NCBI GenBank assembly: GCA_002494725.1
Contig: DACG01000030.1
Location: 85,510-149,509, forward strand
Direction: 5' to 3'
Length of the DNA stretch: 64,000 nt
Origin: Geoglobus sp. UBA235
GTDB lineage: Archaea; Halobacteriota; Archaeoglobi; Archaeoglobales; Archaeoglobaceae
Below, piece after piece: positions 25,087 through 34,125 of the stretch (position 1 is the stretch's first letter; each line of letters opens with the position of its first letter). The notes under the pieces were generated by a model. The model saw only the letters and a program-made list of their open reading frames with translations. It was not told where the DNA came from and did no database searches. The translations under genes and the position numbers were made by a program.

Positions 25087-25176
25087 CTGTGGTTCCGGAA
25101 ATTATTAATAATTTTTGAAGCCGCAAGTGCTGGAACAAAATAAATTTAAACTAAGCAGAATAATATTTTTTGAAAA

Positions 25177-26247
25177 ATGAAGCTGATACTTGTTATAGAC
25201 AGAGATGACGATCTTGGAAGGAAAACAGGAATTTCCTCACCGGTCATAGGCAGGGACAACTGTCTGAAAGCAGGAGAGAGTCTTGGACTTGCAGATCCGG
25301 AGGACAGCGATCTCAACACAATTTTTGGAGCAGTCAGAATATACGACGATCTCAAGGGGAGTGAGAGGGTAGAGATAGCCATAGTTGCAGGTGATGAGAA
25401 CGTTGGTGTTGTTTCTGACAACAAGATAGCGGAGCAGATAGACTACCTGAGAAACCTTCTTAGACCTGAAAGTGTGATCCTGGTTACAGATGGAAGTGAG
25501 GACGAATTTGTGATTCCGGTAATCTCATCACGAATGAAAATAGATGGAGTTCACAGAATAGTCGTCAAGCAGAGCAAAACAATAGAGAGCACATATTATC
25601 TGATCAAGAGAATGTTTGAAGATCCAAAAATTGCAAAATCCACCCTGGTGCCACTGGGATCCATTTTGCTCATTTTCTCGATCTTTTCCCTTGCAGGTTT
25701 CATGGAAATAGGCTACGGCACAATAGTGCTCTTTGTTGGCATATACCTGATTCTCAAGGCATACGGAATGGATGACGCGATTGAGGAGTACTTTTCAACA
25801 ATCAAGAACTCGCTGCTTGAGGGAAGATTCTCCTTCATAACTTACGTCATATCACTCATACTGATCATAGTCGGATTCATTCAGGGGATAAACAGCTTCT
25901 GGAAGCTTCTTTATCAGCCTGTAGCTGTTGGTGCGATTATCCTTGCAACGGCATTCATATACGGGAGTCTGTGGTGGATAATATCTGCAGGAGTGAGTAT
26001 AATAATTGGCAAGATCCTGGACGGCTTCATAGAGGGGAGAAGCATAAGGAGATACATATCAATGGTCTTTCTGCTGATATCTGCAGGCCTGATAATCTGG
26101 GGTGGGTCGGTGTACATAATTTCATCAACAGATGTCTATGCCCATCTGAGGGAGGATGCGATGTATTATTTCCTGATGGCCGTCTTTGGCGGATTTCTGG
26201 CCGGAATAATAGGAGTTGTCCCGCTCAGACAGCCAAAATCAGCTTAA
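25177..26247 (+). CDS. DUF373 family membrane protein
   Basis: A 356-residue archaeal protein starting MKLILVIDRDDDLGRKTGIS, the DUF373 signature, followed by GRDNCLKAGESLGLADPEDSD and about six transmembrane helices after residue 160. The N-terminal acidic cluster may bind metal; function unknown. It overlaps the convergent thiolation gene by 9 bases. Confidence 0.9.
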   Translation: MKLILVIDRDDDLGRKTGISSPVIGRDNCLKAGESLGLADPEDSDLNTIFGAVRIYDDLKGSERVEIAIVAGDENVGVVSDNKIAEQIDYLRNLLRPESVILVTDGSEDEFVIPVISSRMKIDGVHRIVVKQSKTIESTYYLIKRMFEDPKIAKSTLVPLGSILLIFSIFSLAGFMEIGYGTIVLFVGIYLILKAYGMDDAIEEYFSTIKNSLLEGRFSFITYVISLILIIVGFIQGINSFWKLLYQPVAVGAIILATAFIYGSLWWIISAGVSIIIGKILDGFIEGRSIRRYISMVFLLISAGLIIWGGSVYIISSTDVYAHLREDAMYYFLMAVFGGFLAGIIGVVPLRQPKSA

Positions 26248-27147
26248 CCTCAGCTCCTTTTTCAGCTCACATGCCTGACACACATTCTTGGGTGTGGGCT
26301 CTCCGCAGATCTCACACTCGTTGAGATCAATCTGGGGATACATCTCCCTCAGGCATGGCATGATGGCCTCAAAGCTTCTCAGAACTGAGAACTTCCTTCC
26401 CGGATACCTGTTTTCAAAATCATACAGAAAGTCTCTCACAGCAGCTCTGACAGGCATATGACTGTAGGGACACTCCTCAAACGATACTGGAAGGTTATTC
26501 AGAATCGCGTATGTAACGATCTCCCTTTCGTAAATTTCCCTGAGAGGCTTGATTCTCAGAACAAGTCCTCTCTGAACTCTTGATGGGACAAGCCTTGCAA
26601 GTCTTTCAATGTCAGACTGAAGGAAATTAAGCAGGATTGTCTGAGCCTCGTCATCAATGTTGTGTCCCGTTGCAAGTCTGTCAGCTGAGAGTTCCTTGGC
26701 CTTTCTGTTGAGCAGATACTTTCTGAAAACCCCGCAGTACGTGCAGGGGTTCCTTTTCCCGATCTCCACCATCTCATCAAGTCTGAGCCCGATTTCCTCT
26801 TCAAAGGTGACAACATGATGCTGGATTTCAAGCTCTCTGCAGATGTGCTCAGCGATTTTCAGGGTTGGAGGTCTGTAACCTGATATACCCTCATCAACGG
26901 AAATTGCAACGAGCTCAATATCCTTTCTATCCCCGTAGAGCCTTTTGAGGACATGGGCAAGAACAACGCTGTCCTTTCCACCGCTCATTGCTATGGCTAT
27001 TCTCTCATTTCTGCCGATCATTCTGAATTTCCTTATATTCCTCTTAACCCTCCTGATGAAATTCTCGGTAAAATGTCTCCTGCATAGATGCTTCCCTGAG
27101 TGCCTCTGAAAGTAAACCGCCTCCCTGCTGCAGTAGGAGCACTTCAC
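26239..27147 (-). CDS. tRNA 2-thiolation enzyme, TtuA/Ncs6-like
   Basis: A 302-residue PP-loop ATPase with an N-terminal zinc finger (MKCSYCSREAVYFQRHSGKH), ATP loop AMSGGKDSVVLAHVL, cluster-binding cysteines in PCTYCGVFRKYLLN and CPYSHMPVRA, and a C-terminal zinc site (CEICGEPTPKNVCQAC). It thiolates tRNA uridine (position 54 in TtuA or 34 in Ncs6). The GTG start at 27147 lies about 28 bp from a minus-strand TATA, so the mRNA is probably leaderless. Confidence 0.9.
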   Translation of the reverse strand: MKCSYCSREAVYFQRHSGKHLCRRHFTENFIRRVKRNIRKFRMIGRNERIAIAMSGGKDSVVLAHVLKRLYGDRKDIELVAISVDEGISGYRPPTLKIAEHICRELEIQHHVVTFEEEIGLRLDEMVEIGKRNPCTYCGVFRKYLLNRKAKELSADRLATGHNIDDEAQTILLNFLQSDIERLARLVPSRVQRGLVLRIKPLREIYEREIVTYAILNNLPVSFEECPYSHMPVRAAVRDFLYDFENRYPGRKFSVLRSFEAIMPCLREMYPQIDLNECEICGEPTPKNVCQACELKKELRLS

Positions 27148-27183
27148 GAAATAGGTTTAAACAGCCCGGCTTTATATACTATG
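27147..27183. promoter_or_regulatory. Interleaved divergent leaderless promoters (ttuA-like / rio2)
   Basis: Two GTG starts are 36 bases apart. A plus-strand box AGGTTTAAAC (centre near 27158) lies about 25 bp before the rio2 start. A minus-strand box AGTATATAAAG (centre near 27175) lies about 28 bp before the thiolase-like start. This repeats the arrangement at 13.46-13.50 kb. Confidence 0.6.
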
Positions 27184-28040
27184 TGAATGATCTTGTCAGT
27201 GCCTACCTGAAGCTTGACAGAACCGATGAGTGCATACTTCATGCCATTTTCAGGAACATGTGGGATTTTGAGTACGTTCCATCGCATGCAATAACCAGAG
27301 AGTGTAATCTAAATGAGGAGAAACTTGAAATTTTTCTCAGAAAGCTATCAGGACTTGGAATGATCGAGAACAAGTACCACGAATACATAGGAGCAAGCTT
27401 CACCTTTAAGGGACTCTCGGTTTTTTCCCTGAAAAGACTTGTCAGAAGAAATGTTGTATCTATGCTCGGAAAAATTTTGGGTGAGGGTAAGGAGAGTGTC
27501 GTTTTCAACGCTCTGAATGATACTGGAGATGAGTTCGCAGTCAAATTCCACAGAGTCGGCTATCCGAGCTTTAAAAAGGTCAGGGAAAAAAGAGATTACG
27601 GGACACTGCACTACACCGTACTGACTGTCAGGTCTGCCAGAAGAGAGTTTCAGGCCCTGAGAAGGCTTTACGGATATGCAAGCGTCCCCAGACCCATTGC
27701 CTGGGAGGGGAATGCTGTGGTGACAGAACTCGTTGATGCGAGAGAGCTTTACAGAATAAGGCTCGAAAATCCGGAAGACGTTCTTGAAATGATTGTTGAT
27801 GAGATTAGAAAGATGTTTTCAAGAGGTATTGTTCATGGAGATCTCAGCCAGTTCAACATACTTGCAGCTGAGGATGGGATATGGATCATTGACTTCCCGC
27901 AGTATGTTGAGGCTGATGCAGAGGGGGCAGAGAAAATTCTACTGAGAGATGTCAGGAACGTTCTTGAATATTTCAGAAAAGCTTACGGAGTAAAAAAAGA
28001 TTTAAATGAGGTTGCAGAGTATATCAGAGGTAAAGCATGA
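27183..28040 (+). CDS. rio2: Rio2 serine protein kinase
   Basis: A 285-residue protein with the Rio2-specific N-terminal winged helix (residues 1-85) and a RIO kinase domain: P-loop LGEGKESVVF, catalytic lysine in AVKFHRVG, HGDLSQFNI loop and WIIDFPQ metal motif. It acts in 40S-type ribosomal subunit maturation. The GTG start fits a leaderless promoter. The gene overlaps DUF460 by 4 bases. Confidence 0.96.
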   Translation: MNDLVSAYLKLDRTDECILHAIFRNMWDFEYVPSHAITRECNLNEEKLEIFLRKLSGLGMIENKYHEYIGASFTFKGLSVFSLKRLVRRNVVSMLGKILGEGKESVVFNALNDTGDEFAVKFHRVGYPSFKKVREKRDYGTLHYTVLTVRSARREFQALRRLYGYASVPRPIAWEGNAVVTELVDARELYRIRLENPEDVLEMIVDEIRKMFSRGIVHGDLSQFNILAAEDGIWIIDFPQYVEADAEGAEKILLRDVRNVLEYFRKAYGVKKDLNEVAEYIRGKA

Positions 28041-29923
28041 GGATTATCGGAGTGGACATAATAAGGGGCTCAGCCCACCCAAAATCCAAGTCAAGATATG
28101 CTCTGCACTACATAGATGAGAACGAAGAGTGGTCAAAATCAGCATCAAGAGGAAGACTGTTCAAGTATGTAAAGGATAGAAAGCCAGATTACGTGGCTGT
28201 TGACAGCATATTTGAGCTTTTCAGAGATAAAAGGGAACTCATCGATTTTCTTAAATCCCTGCCTGTGAACACAAAGCTTGTTCAGACCGCCGGCAGGCTT
28301 TCACTTCCGGCACTTGCCAGAAGATATGGAATATGCATGGATCCGAAAAATCCCTTTGACGAGGCAAGAGCTTCAGCCCTTCTCGTCAAATACGGTGTTG
28401 GGGAGATTGTGTCGGTGTTCTCAGACAGAACAATCATAAAGGTTTCAAGAAACAGGAGTCTTGGGAAGGGGGGATGGAGACAGAACAAGTACAGAAGAAA
28501 GGTTCACGATTCAGTGAGAGCAGTTTACAGAGAGATAAAGAGACTTCTTGATGATTACGGATTCGAGTATACGGAGGATGTGAGGGAGGCTTACGGCGGA
28601 ATATCAAGAGGCATCTTTGTTGTTGACGTGCCAAGAGACAGGGTGCCTGTTAACTCATTCAGAACAAGAGATGTTCAGGTTTCTGTGAGTGCAGTTGAAA
28701 AGGAGAGGATTGAGCTGATACCTTTAAGCAGGCAGAAGACATATACCATAGTTGGAATTGACCCCGGTAACACGGTTGGAATTGCAGTCCTTGATTTAAA
28801 TGGAAACCTGCTGAACGTCGAAAGCAGAAAGGAGTGGAGCTCATCTGAGGTTCTTGAGCACATACTTTCATTTGGAAAGCCTGTTCTTATTGCCACAGAC
28901 AGAAAGAACCCTCCAGATTACATATTGAAGATGAGAGCATCACTCAACTCCATTCTCTACACTCCAAGGGAGGACATTTCTGTTGAGAAGAAGAAGTCCC
29001 TGACAGCAGGATACAGCACAAGAAACGACCATGAGAGAGATGCCCTTGCCTCAGCACTTGAGGCATTCAACGCATTCAGAAACAAACTGAGAAACATAGA
29101 AAAGAGGGTTCCCGAGGGTTACGACATTGATGAGATAAAGGCAGGTATTATAAGAGGCCATTCTCTGAAGCTGATGCTCGAAAAGAGAAAAGGTGGGGTT
29201 TCAAGAAATGAAAAAGAGGAAGTATCTGTTAGCAAGGAAGAGATAATCAGGAGAGACAGGATAATTGCAGAGCTGAAAAATGAGAACAGGGAGCTTGAGA
29301 TGAAGATCAGAGATATGAAGAGAGAGATTGATAGGCTTAAAGAGAGAATATATCACATTTCGTCTGAGGAGCACAGAAAAATAAGAGAGCAGAATCTCAT
29401 AAGATCGCTTCAGTCTGAGATAAGTGATCTGAAAAGGTTGCTGGATGAGAAGAACAGGGTTATCGAGGAGCTCAGCAATAGAATTGAAAGTCTGAAGAGA
29501 ATGAAGTACTTAGAGTTCAGGGGATGGAAGGCTGTGAAGGTTCTGAAGAAGTTCACAAAGGATGAAATTGAGAGGCTTGAGGGATCTGCTGGAATCGAGA
29601 GTGGAGATGTGATCTTCATCAGGGATGTTGCAGGTGCTGGCAAAAGCGGAGCTGAAATGCTTGTCAGAAAAGGTATAAAAGCTGTGATTGCAAGTGGAGA
29701 AATGCCACATCTCGCTGAGGAGGTTTTTGAGAAGGAGAGAATTCCTGTCGTAGATGTGAAGAAAATTTCTATCAAAATGTTCGATGAGTTTGCTCTTGTC
29801 AAAGCCGAAGAGCTTGAAAACGCCATCCAAAATGCAAGAAGAGATCTTGAAAGGAGAAAGCTTGAAAAAATAGAGGAGCTCGTTTCAGAGTACAGAACAA
29901 GAAGGCTGGAGGAAATCAGATAA
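28037..29923 (+). CDS. DUF460 family RNase H-fold/coiled-coil protein
   Basis: A 628-residue protein. Residues 1-200 hold one region ending in a conserved GKGGWRQNKYRRK; residues 235-350 a RuvC/RNase H-like repeat (GIDPGNTVGIAVLD, and HERDALASALEAF); residues 390-490 a long coiled coil; and the C-terminus a Toprim-like or regulatory domain. It is an archaeal family of unknown function. The RNase H-like acid residues are present, so nuclease activity is possible. It is coupled to rio2 by a 4-base overlap. Confidence 0.85.
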   Translation: MRIIGVDIIRGSAHPKSKSRYALHYIDENEEWSKSASRGRLFKYVKDRKPDYVAVDSIFELFRDKRELIDFLKSLPVNTKLVQTAGRLSLPALARRYGICMDPKNPFDEARASALLVKYGVGEIVSVFSDRTIIKVSRNRSLGKGGWRQNKYRRKVHDSVRAVYREIKRLLDDYGFEYTEDVREAYGGISRGIFVVDVPRDRVPVNSFRTRDVQVSVSAVEKERIELIPLSRQKTYTIVGIDPGNTVGIAVLDLNGNLLNVESRKEWSSSEVLEHILSFGKPVLIATDRKNPPDYILKMRASLNSILYTPREDISVEKKKSLTAGYSTRNDHERDALASALEAFNAFRNKLRNIEKRVPEGYDIDEIKAGIIRGHSLKLMLEKRKGGVSRNEKEEVSVSKEEIIRRDRIIAELKNENRELEMKIRDMKREIDRLKERIYHISSEEHRKIREQNLIRSLQSEISDLKRLLDEKNRVIEELSNRIESLKRMKYLEFRGWKAVKVLKKFTKDEIERLEGSAGIESGDVIFIRDVAGAGKSGAEMLVRKGIKAVIASGEMPHLAEEVFEKERIPVVDVKKISIKMFDEFALVKAEELENAIQNARRDLERRKLEKIEELVSEYRTRRLEEIR

Positions 29924-29933
29924 GGTGCTTCGA

Positions 29934-30566
29934 ATGCTTGAGTTCTTTATTCTCGGATACGCTCCGGCACTTTTCATAATGTGGTATGTGTACCACAAGG
30001 ACAGGATAGAGCCGGAACCGAAGATTTACGTGATCCTTACATTTCTTTTTTCATCCATAATTTCCACATCTCTTGCCATGTTTCTCGAAAAACCACTGAC
30101 CGGGATTTATTTATTCATTTTTGCACCTTTCATTGAGGAATTCACTAAGATGTTCGCCCTGCTTATTCCCTACAGGAGAAGAATGTTTGATGGAGTTATG
30201 GACGGTGTTGTTTACGGTGTTGCAGCAGGTCTTGGATTTGCATCTTTTGAAAATCTTGTTTACGGACTTTCTTACGGATATGAGACTGCACTGATAAGGG
30301 CACTCCTCACTCCGGTAGCTCATTCGGCCTTCACATCCATAACCGGGGTGGGGCTTGGACTGAGGTCTGAAGGTAAAACCGCCTCAGTCATCCCTTACCT
30401 TGTTCTCGCAGGTCTCTTTCATCTTGCATGGAACATATCGGCAATGACAGGGGTGTTCACGCTGACTCTCTTTGGAGCGAACCTCCTTATTCTTTATATT
30501 CTGATAAAAATCGGAATGAGAGAGGATGTGCAGAAGATTGAGCAGTACATCATCAGAAAGTTTTAA
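29934..30566 (+). CDS. PrsW-family intramembrane glutamic protease
   Basis: About 210 residues with seven or so membrane helices. The EEFTKM motif (FAPFIEEFTKMFALL) and FDGVMDGVVYGVAAGLGFASFEN, then HSAFTSITGVGLG and HLAWN match PrsW (CAAX protease-related). In Bacillus PrsW cuts an anti-sigma factor; the archaeal target is unknown. ATG 29934 has AAGGTG six bases upstream; GTG 29925 is possible. Confidence 0.88.
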   Translation: MLEFFILGYAPALFIMWYVYHKDRIEPEPKIYVILTFLFSSIISTSLAMFLEKPLTGIYLFIFAPFIEEFTKMFALLIPYRRRMFDGVMDGVVYGVAAGLGFASFENLVYGLSYGYETALIRALLTPVAHSAFTSITGVGLGLRSEGKTASVIPYLVLAGLFHLAWNISAMTGVFTLTLFGANLLILYILIKIGMREDVQKIEQYIIRKF

Positions 30567-30590
30567 TATGTCCGGCAGAGATTAGACTTG

Positions 30591-30824
30591 ATGGCGCTGG
30601 GTTTTGTTCTGATCAAGGTGATGCCCAGGAAAGAGAGGAGCGTCTATGAAAGGCTGCTGAAGCTTGAGGAGGTTGAGGAGCTCCATCCACTTTTTGGGGA
30701 ATATGATCTCATAGCCAAAATATCGGTAAGGGACTTTGAGGAGCTGAGCGAGGTTGTTGTCAGAAAAATAAGGTCAATTGATGGGGTTATTGAAACAAAA
30801 ACCCTCACAGGGGCGAAGTTTTAG
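30591..30824 (+). CDS. Stand-alone Lrp/AsnC effector-binding (RAM) domain
   Basis: A 77-residue protein comprising only the alpha-beta sandwich of Lrp regulators (VLIKVMPRKERSVYERLLKL, GEYDLIAKISVRDFEELSEV). There is no DNA-binding helix-turn-helix. Stand-alone RAM proteins bind amino acids and partner with full-length Lrp proteins or enzymes. It ends 3 bases before the ACT/DUF5612 gene, suggesting shared amino-acid sensing. Confidence 0.87.
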   Translation: MALGFVLIKVMPRKERSVYERLLKLEEVEELHPLFGEYDLIAKISVRDFEELSEVVVRKIRSIDGVIETKTLTGAKF

Positions 30825-30827
30825 AGC

Positions 30828-31487
30828 ATGATAAGGGGTCTTCAGATCATAGCAGAAAACAGAGTTGGAGTTCTGAGAGACATCACATCCAAGATAGCGG
30901 AGCATGGAGGAAACATAACCTATGCTCAGAGCTTTATAATAGAGCATGGAGAGAACAGAGGAAAGGCCCTGATTTATATGGAAATTGATGGTGGAGATTT
31001 TGAGAGAATCATTGATGAAGTCAGGGATTTTCCCTTTGTACTTGAGATAAGCGAGGAAAAGCCATTTGAGAGGGTCTTTGGAAAAAGGGTTCTGATATTT
31101 GGGGGCGGTGCATTGGTTTCGCAGGTTGCTCTCGGAGCCATAACTGAGGCTGACAGGCACAATCTGAGAGGGGAAAGAATAAGCGTTGACACAATGCCTC
31201 TTGTTGGAGAAGATGAGCTTGCAGATGCGGTAAGGGCAGTTTCAAGACTTCACAGAGCCGAAATACTCATCCTTGCAGGTGGGCTGATGGGCGGGAAGGT
31301 TGCAGATGAGGTCAGGAAACTCAGGAAAGCCGGGATTCCTGTTGTGAGTCTCAACATGTTTGGGTCCGTGCCAAAGGTCAGTGACCTCGTTGTCAGCGAT
31401 CCGGTTATGGCCGGAACACTTGCGGTAATGCACGTATCAGAGAAGGCAAGGTTTGATGTGGACAAGGTGAAGGGCAGAAGGCTCTGA
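30828..31487 (+). CDS. ACT-domain plus DUF5612 protein
   Basis: A 219-residue protein. Residues 1-75 form an ACT domain (LQIIAENRVGVLRDITSKIA EHGGNI). The rest is DUF5612 (VLIFGGGALVSQVALGAITE, then LAGGLMGGKVADEV), which looks like a small nucleotide- or sugar-phosphate-binding fold. An amino-acid-responsive regulator is likely; the exact role is unknown. In operon with the RAM protein. Confidence 0.85.
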   Translation: MIRGLQIIAENRVGVLRDITSKIAEHGGNITYAQSFIIEHGENRGKALIYMEIDGGDFERIIDEVRDFPFVLEISEEKPFERVFGKRVLIFGGGALVSQVALGAITEADRHNLRGERISVDTMPLVGEDELADAVRAVSRLHRAEILILAGGLMGGKVADEVRKLRKAGIPVVSLNMFGSVPKVSDLVVSDPVMAGTLAVMHVSEKARFDVDKVKGRRL

Positions 31488-31528
31488 AGAGCAAAAGAGT
31501 TGAATACCATATCCTCATCTGCTTTTTC

Positions 31529-32008
31529 ATGGTTGTTGTCATAGGTGTGGGAAACTACATACTCGGAGATGATGGATTCGGAATACATGTTATCAGGAAG
31601 ATGATGGAGATGGATGAGTTTGAGGATGTCAGGATTGTTGATGCCATGACAAACTCTGCAATGCTTCTTGAAGCAATGGATGGAGAGGACAGGGCAATAA
31701 TAGTTGATGCCATTGACATGGGTCAGAAGGAGGGTGTGGTTGTTTTCAGATTCAACCCCAACAGGGAGGATTTTCCATCTGATATCATGCTCAGCCTTCA
31801 CGATCTGCATTTCCGGGATGTGATAATGATGGCGAGGGGAGTTTACAATCTCCCGGATGAGGTAGTAATTGTCGGTGTGAAGCCAGAAAAGGTAGAATTT
31901 AGCCTTGAGCTGAGTGACAGGTGTTTATCCTATGTTGATCGGGTGATAGAGGTGGTAAAAAAGGAGATTGGATTTAATCCCAGTGAGAGGAAGGATAAAA
32001 CTGTGTAA
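31529..32008 (+). CDS. Hydrogenase maturation protease
   Basis: A 159-residue HyaD/HycI-type endopeptidase. It opens with VVVIGVGNYILGDDGFGIHV, the nickel-sensing acidic motif, followed by VDAID and SLHDLHF with the histidine ligand. It trims the C-terminus of the [NiFe] hydrogenase large subunit after nickel insertion. No hydrogenase genes are in the window. Its 3' end overlaps the convergent gene by 35 bases. Confidence 0.93.
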   Translation: MVVVIGVGNYILGDDGFGIHVIRKMMEMDEFEDVRIVDAMTNSAMLLEAMDGEDRAIIVDAIDMGQKEGVVVFRFNPNREDFPSDIMLSLHDLHFRDVIMMARGVYNLPDEVVIVGVKPEKVEFSLELSDRCLSYVDRVIEVVKKEIGFNPSERKDKTV

Positions 32009-32651
32009 ATGGGTCTGAATTCCACCAGTCGATTTCATCATAACTCAGTTTTGCCCACCCGGGATATCGCAGATCTGAAGCAATCCCAATCATCTGCCCG
32101 GGATTGTCGAAGATTTTCGGGGGATTATAGTAATACAGGTAGTCCTTCAGAAACTCCTCATATGGCTGTCTTGAATTCTTGCTGAGATACTCCTTCCACG
32201 TAATCGACATGTTTCTGTATCTGCCGTCAGGTGCATCGATTATTCCCGGAGGGCTGTATTTGTTTTCAGTGAGTGCAGTTGCTTCAATGGCAACTCTGCT
32301 CCCATCATCCAGCTCCACAATCACCCAAGTATGACGGAGGGCATCTGATCTTGCAATGTACGTCTTGAATCCATGGCCCTCAAGGTACCATTCCAAATAC
32401 GAAGATGCTTCACTGCTGTCAAATACGTCCTCCTTGTACGGAGGCAGCATTGTTCTGTTTAGGATCGCGGTTAAATTTTTGATATCGTGAACTCCCACAT
32501 CTCCATACATCGATTTTGCAGTCTGATAGTAGTCTTCAGGCAGATATGCAAGACCGCTGAAATAATGATAAAAGATCAAAAATGCAAGGATAATGGTTAG
32601 AATGAATACTGTGTATTTCAACAAATTGCCAACAAAATCAAGAACCCCCAT
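31974..32651 (-). CDS. Membrane-anchored transglutaminase-like protein with Ser in place of Cys
   Basis: A 225-residue protein with one N-terminal membrane helix (TVFILTIILAFLIFYHYFSG) and an extracellular domain. The segment DSSEASSYLEWYLEGHGFKT followed by RHTWVIVELDDGSRVAIEAT resembles the transglutaminase core (DCxE...H...D), but the nucleophile position reads Ser. It may be a non-enzymatic or altered member. Family assignment is tentative. Confidence 0.5.
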   Translation of the reverse strand: MGVLDFVGNLLKYTVFILTIILAFLIFYHYFSGLAYLPEDYYQTAKSMYGDVGVHDIKNLTAILNRTMLPPYKEDVFDSSEASSYLEWYLEGHGFKTYIARSDALRHTWVIVELDDGSRVAIEATALTENKYSPPGIIDAPDGRYRNMSITWKEYLSKNSRQPYEEFLKDYLYYYNPPKIFDNPGQMIGIASDLRYPGWAKLSYDEIDWWNSDPFTQFYPSSHWD

Positions 32652-32655
32652 GAAC

Positions 32656-34089
32656 CTATTTTTTACCAGAAGGAGTTAAGCTTTTTCCTTGACTCACAGT
32701 ATTTGAAATGATGTATTCAATATCCACACTTTCAGAAAAAATTTCAGAGAACTCCTCAATCGGATCTCTCTCAACTCTGTACTTCCTTCCAACATACCTG
32801 TAAAATTCTTTTCTGACATTCTCATTGAACAGGAGTCCGTGAAGATATGTTCCCCAGATCAACCCATCCTCACTTTTTCCTCCATCATCCTCAAAAACCC
32901 TCATTCTTGCCCTTGTTCTCCCCATGTGTATCTCATACCCCCTGACGGTCTCTCCAACTATCTTCTCAATTACAGAAACTTTTTCAATCACCTTTTTCTC
33001 CACCTGCCTCGTTATTTTGTCGTATGCATTGAACTCGGTAACAGCATCAATCAAACCCAGGCCTTTGACCCTCTGGTTTTCCAGCTTGCTTGATATTTCC
33101 TTCCCGAGAATCTGAAATCCTCCGCAGATCCCTATGACAGGGTTATCCCTGGCAAATTTCAGAATTTTTCTGTCCATGTCCCATTTTTTCATCTCCTTCA
33201 AATCGAGAATTGTCTCCTTGGTTCCCGGAATTATCAGAATCTCATAATCCTGAATTTCGCCATTCAGTGGCACAAATTCAACCAGCTCTCTTATCGGCTC
33301 AAAATCTGTAAAGTTTGAGACCCTCGGAAGTCTGATAACACCGATTTCAGAGCCTTCCTTACCCCTCCAGTCATCCATTGAAAGGGAGTCCTCTGAAGGC
33401 ATTCCCCTTTCAAAATACGGGACGATTCCAATAGTCTTTACACCTGTGAGCCTTTCAAGCTCTTCAATTCCTGATCTCAGTAGTTCCTGATAGCCTCTGA
33501 ACTTGTTGAAGATGAACCCTCTGATCATCTTCCTTACATCACCTGGAAGAAGGTTGTAGGTTCCAAAGAGAGATGCAAAACTTCCACCTCTATCAATATC
33601 TGAAACAATGTATATGTCCGGTCTTGCGATTCGTGCGATTCCCATATTTGCTATGTCTCTCTCATACAGATTTATCTCGGCCATCCCACCTGCACCCTCA
33701 ATGATTACAAAGTCATTCTCCTGTTCAAGTTCTCTAAAAGCTTTTTCAACAGTTCTGAGAAGCTCCGGGATTTCTCTGTAATATTCGGCTACATTAACAT
33801 CCTTAACCGCTCTCCCCATGACAACAAGCTGAGATTTCAAATTGCCCTTGGGTTTCAGCAGTATGGGATTCATCCTCACATCCGGATCCTTACCTGATGC
33901 AAAAGCCTGAAATGCCTGAGCATAGGCTATTTCATGCCCCTCCATCGTTATGTAGGAGTTGAGACTCATGTTCTGGGCCTTGAACGGGACAACCTCATAG
34001 CCCATCTTCGAGAGAATTCTGCACAGAGCTGCAACAATTACTGATTTTCCTGCACTGCTGGTTGTGCCTGTGATCATTATTGAGGGCAT
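32656..34089 (-). CDS. cobQ: Cobyric acid synthase
   Basis: A 477-residue enzyme: N-terminal P-loop-like amidase domain (MITGTTSSAGKSVIVAALCR, VPFKAQNMSLNSY) and a C-terminal glutaminase domain with GICGGFQILG nucleophile Cys and a final HGLL histidine motif. It amidates four carboxylates of adenosylcobyrinic acid a,c-diamide in B12 synthesis. It starts 37 bases after the upstream membrane gene. Together with cobT at 45 kb and the methylmalonyl-CoA mutase it points to B12 production and use. Confidence 0.96.
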   Translation of the reverse strand: MPSIMITGTTSSAGKSVIVAALCRILSKMGYEVVPFKAQNMSLNSYITMEGHEIAYAQAFQAFASGKDPDVRMNPILLKPKGNLKSQLVVMGRAVKDVNVAEYYREIPELLRTVEKAFRELEQENDFVIIEGAGGMAEINLYERDIANMGIARIARPDIYIVSDIDRGGSFASLFGTYNLLPGDVRKMIRGFIFNKFRGYQELLRSGIEELERLTGVKTIGIVPYFERGMPSEDSLSMDDWRGKEGSEIGVIRLPRVSNFTDFEPIRELVEFVPLNGEIQDYEILIIPGTKETILDLKEMKKWDMDRKILKFARDNPVIGICGGFQILGKEISSKLENQRVKGLGLIDAVTEFNAYDKITRQVEKKVIEKVSVIEKIVGETVRGYEIHMGRTRARMRVFEDDGGKSEDGLIWGTYLHGLLFNENVRKEFYRYVGRKYRVERDPIEEFSEIFSESVDIEYIISNTVSQGKSLTPSGKK

Positions 34090-34125
34090 TGTGATTGTAC
34101 CGTTAGGATGTTTTTAAACTCTTAC

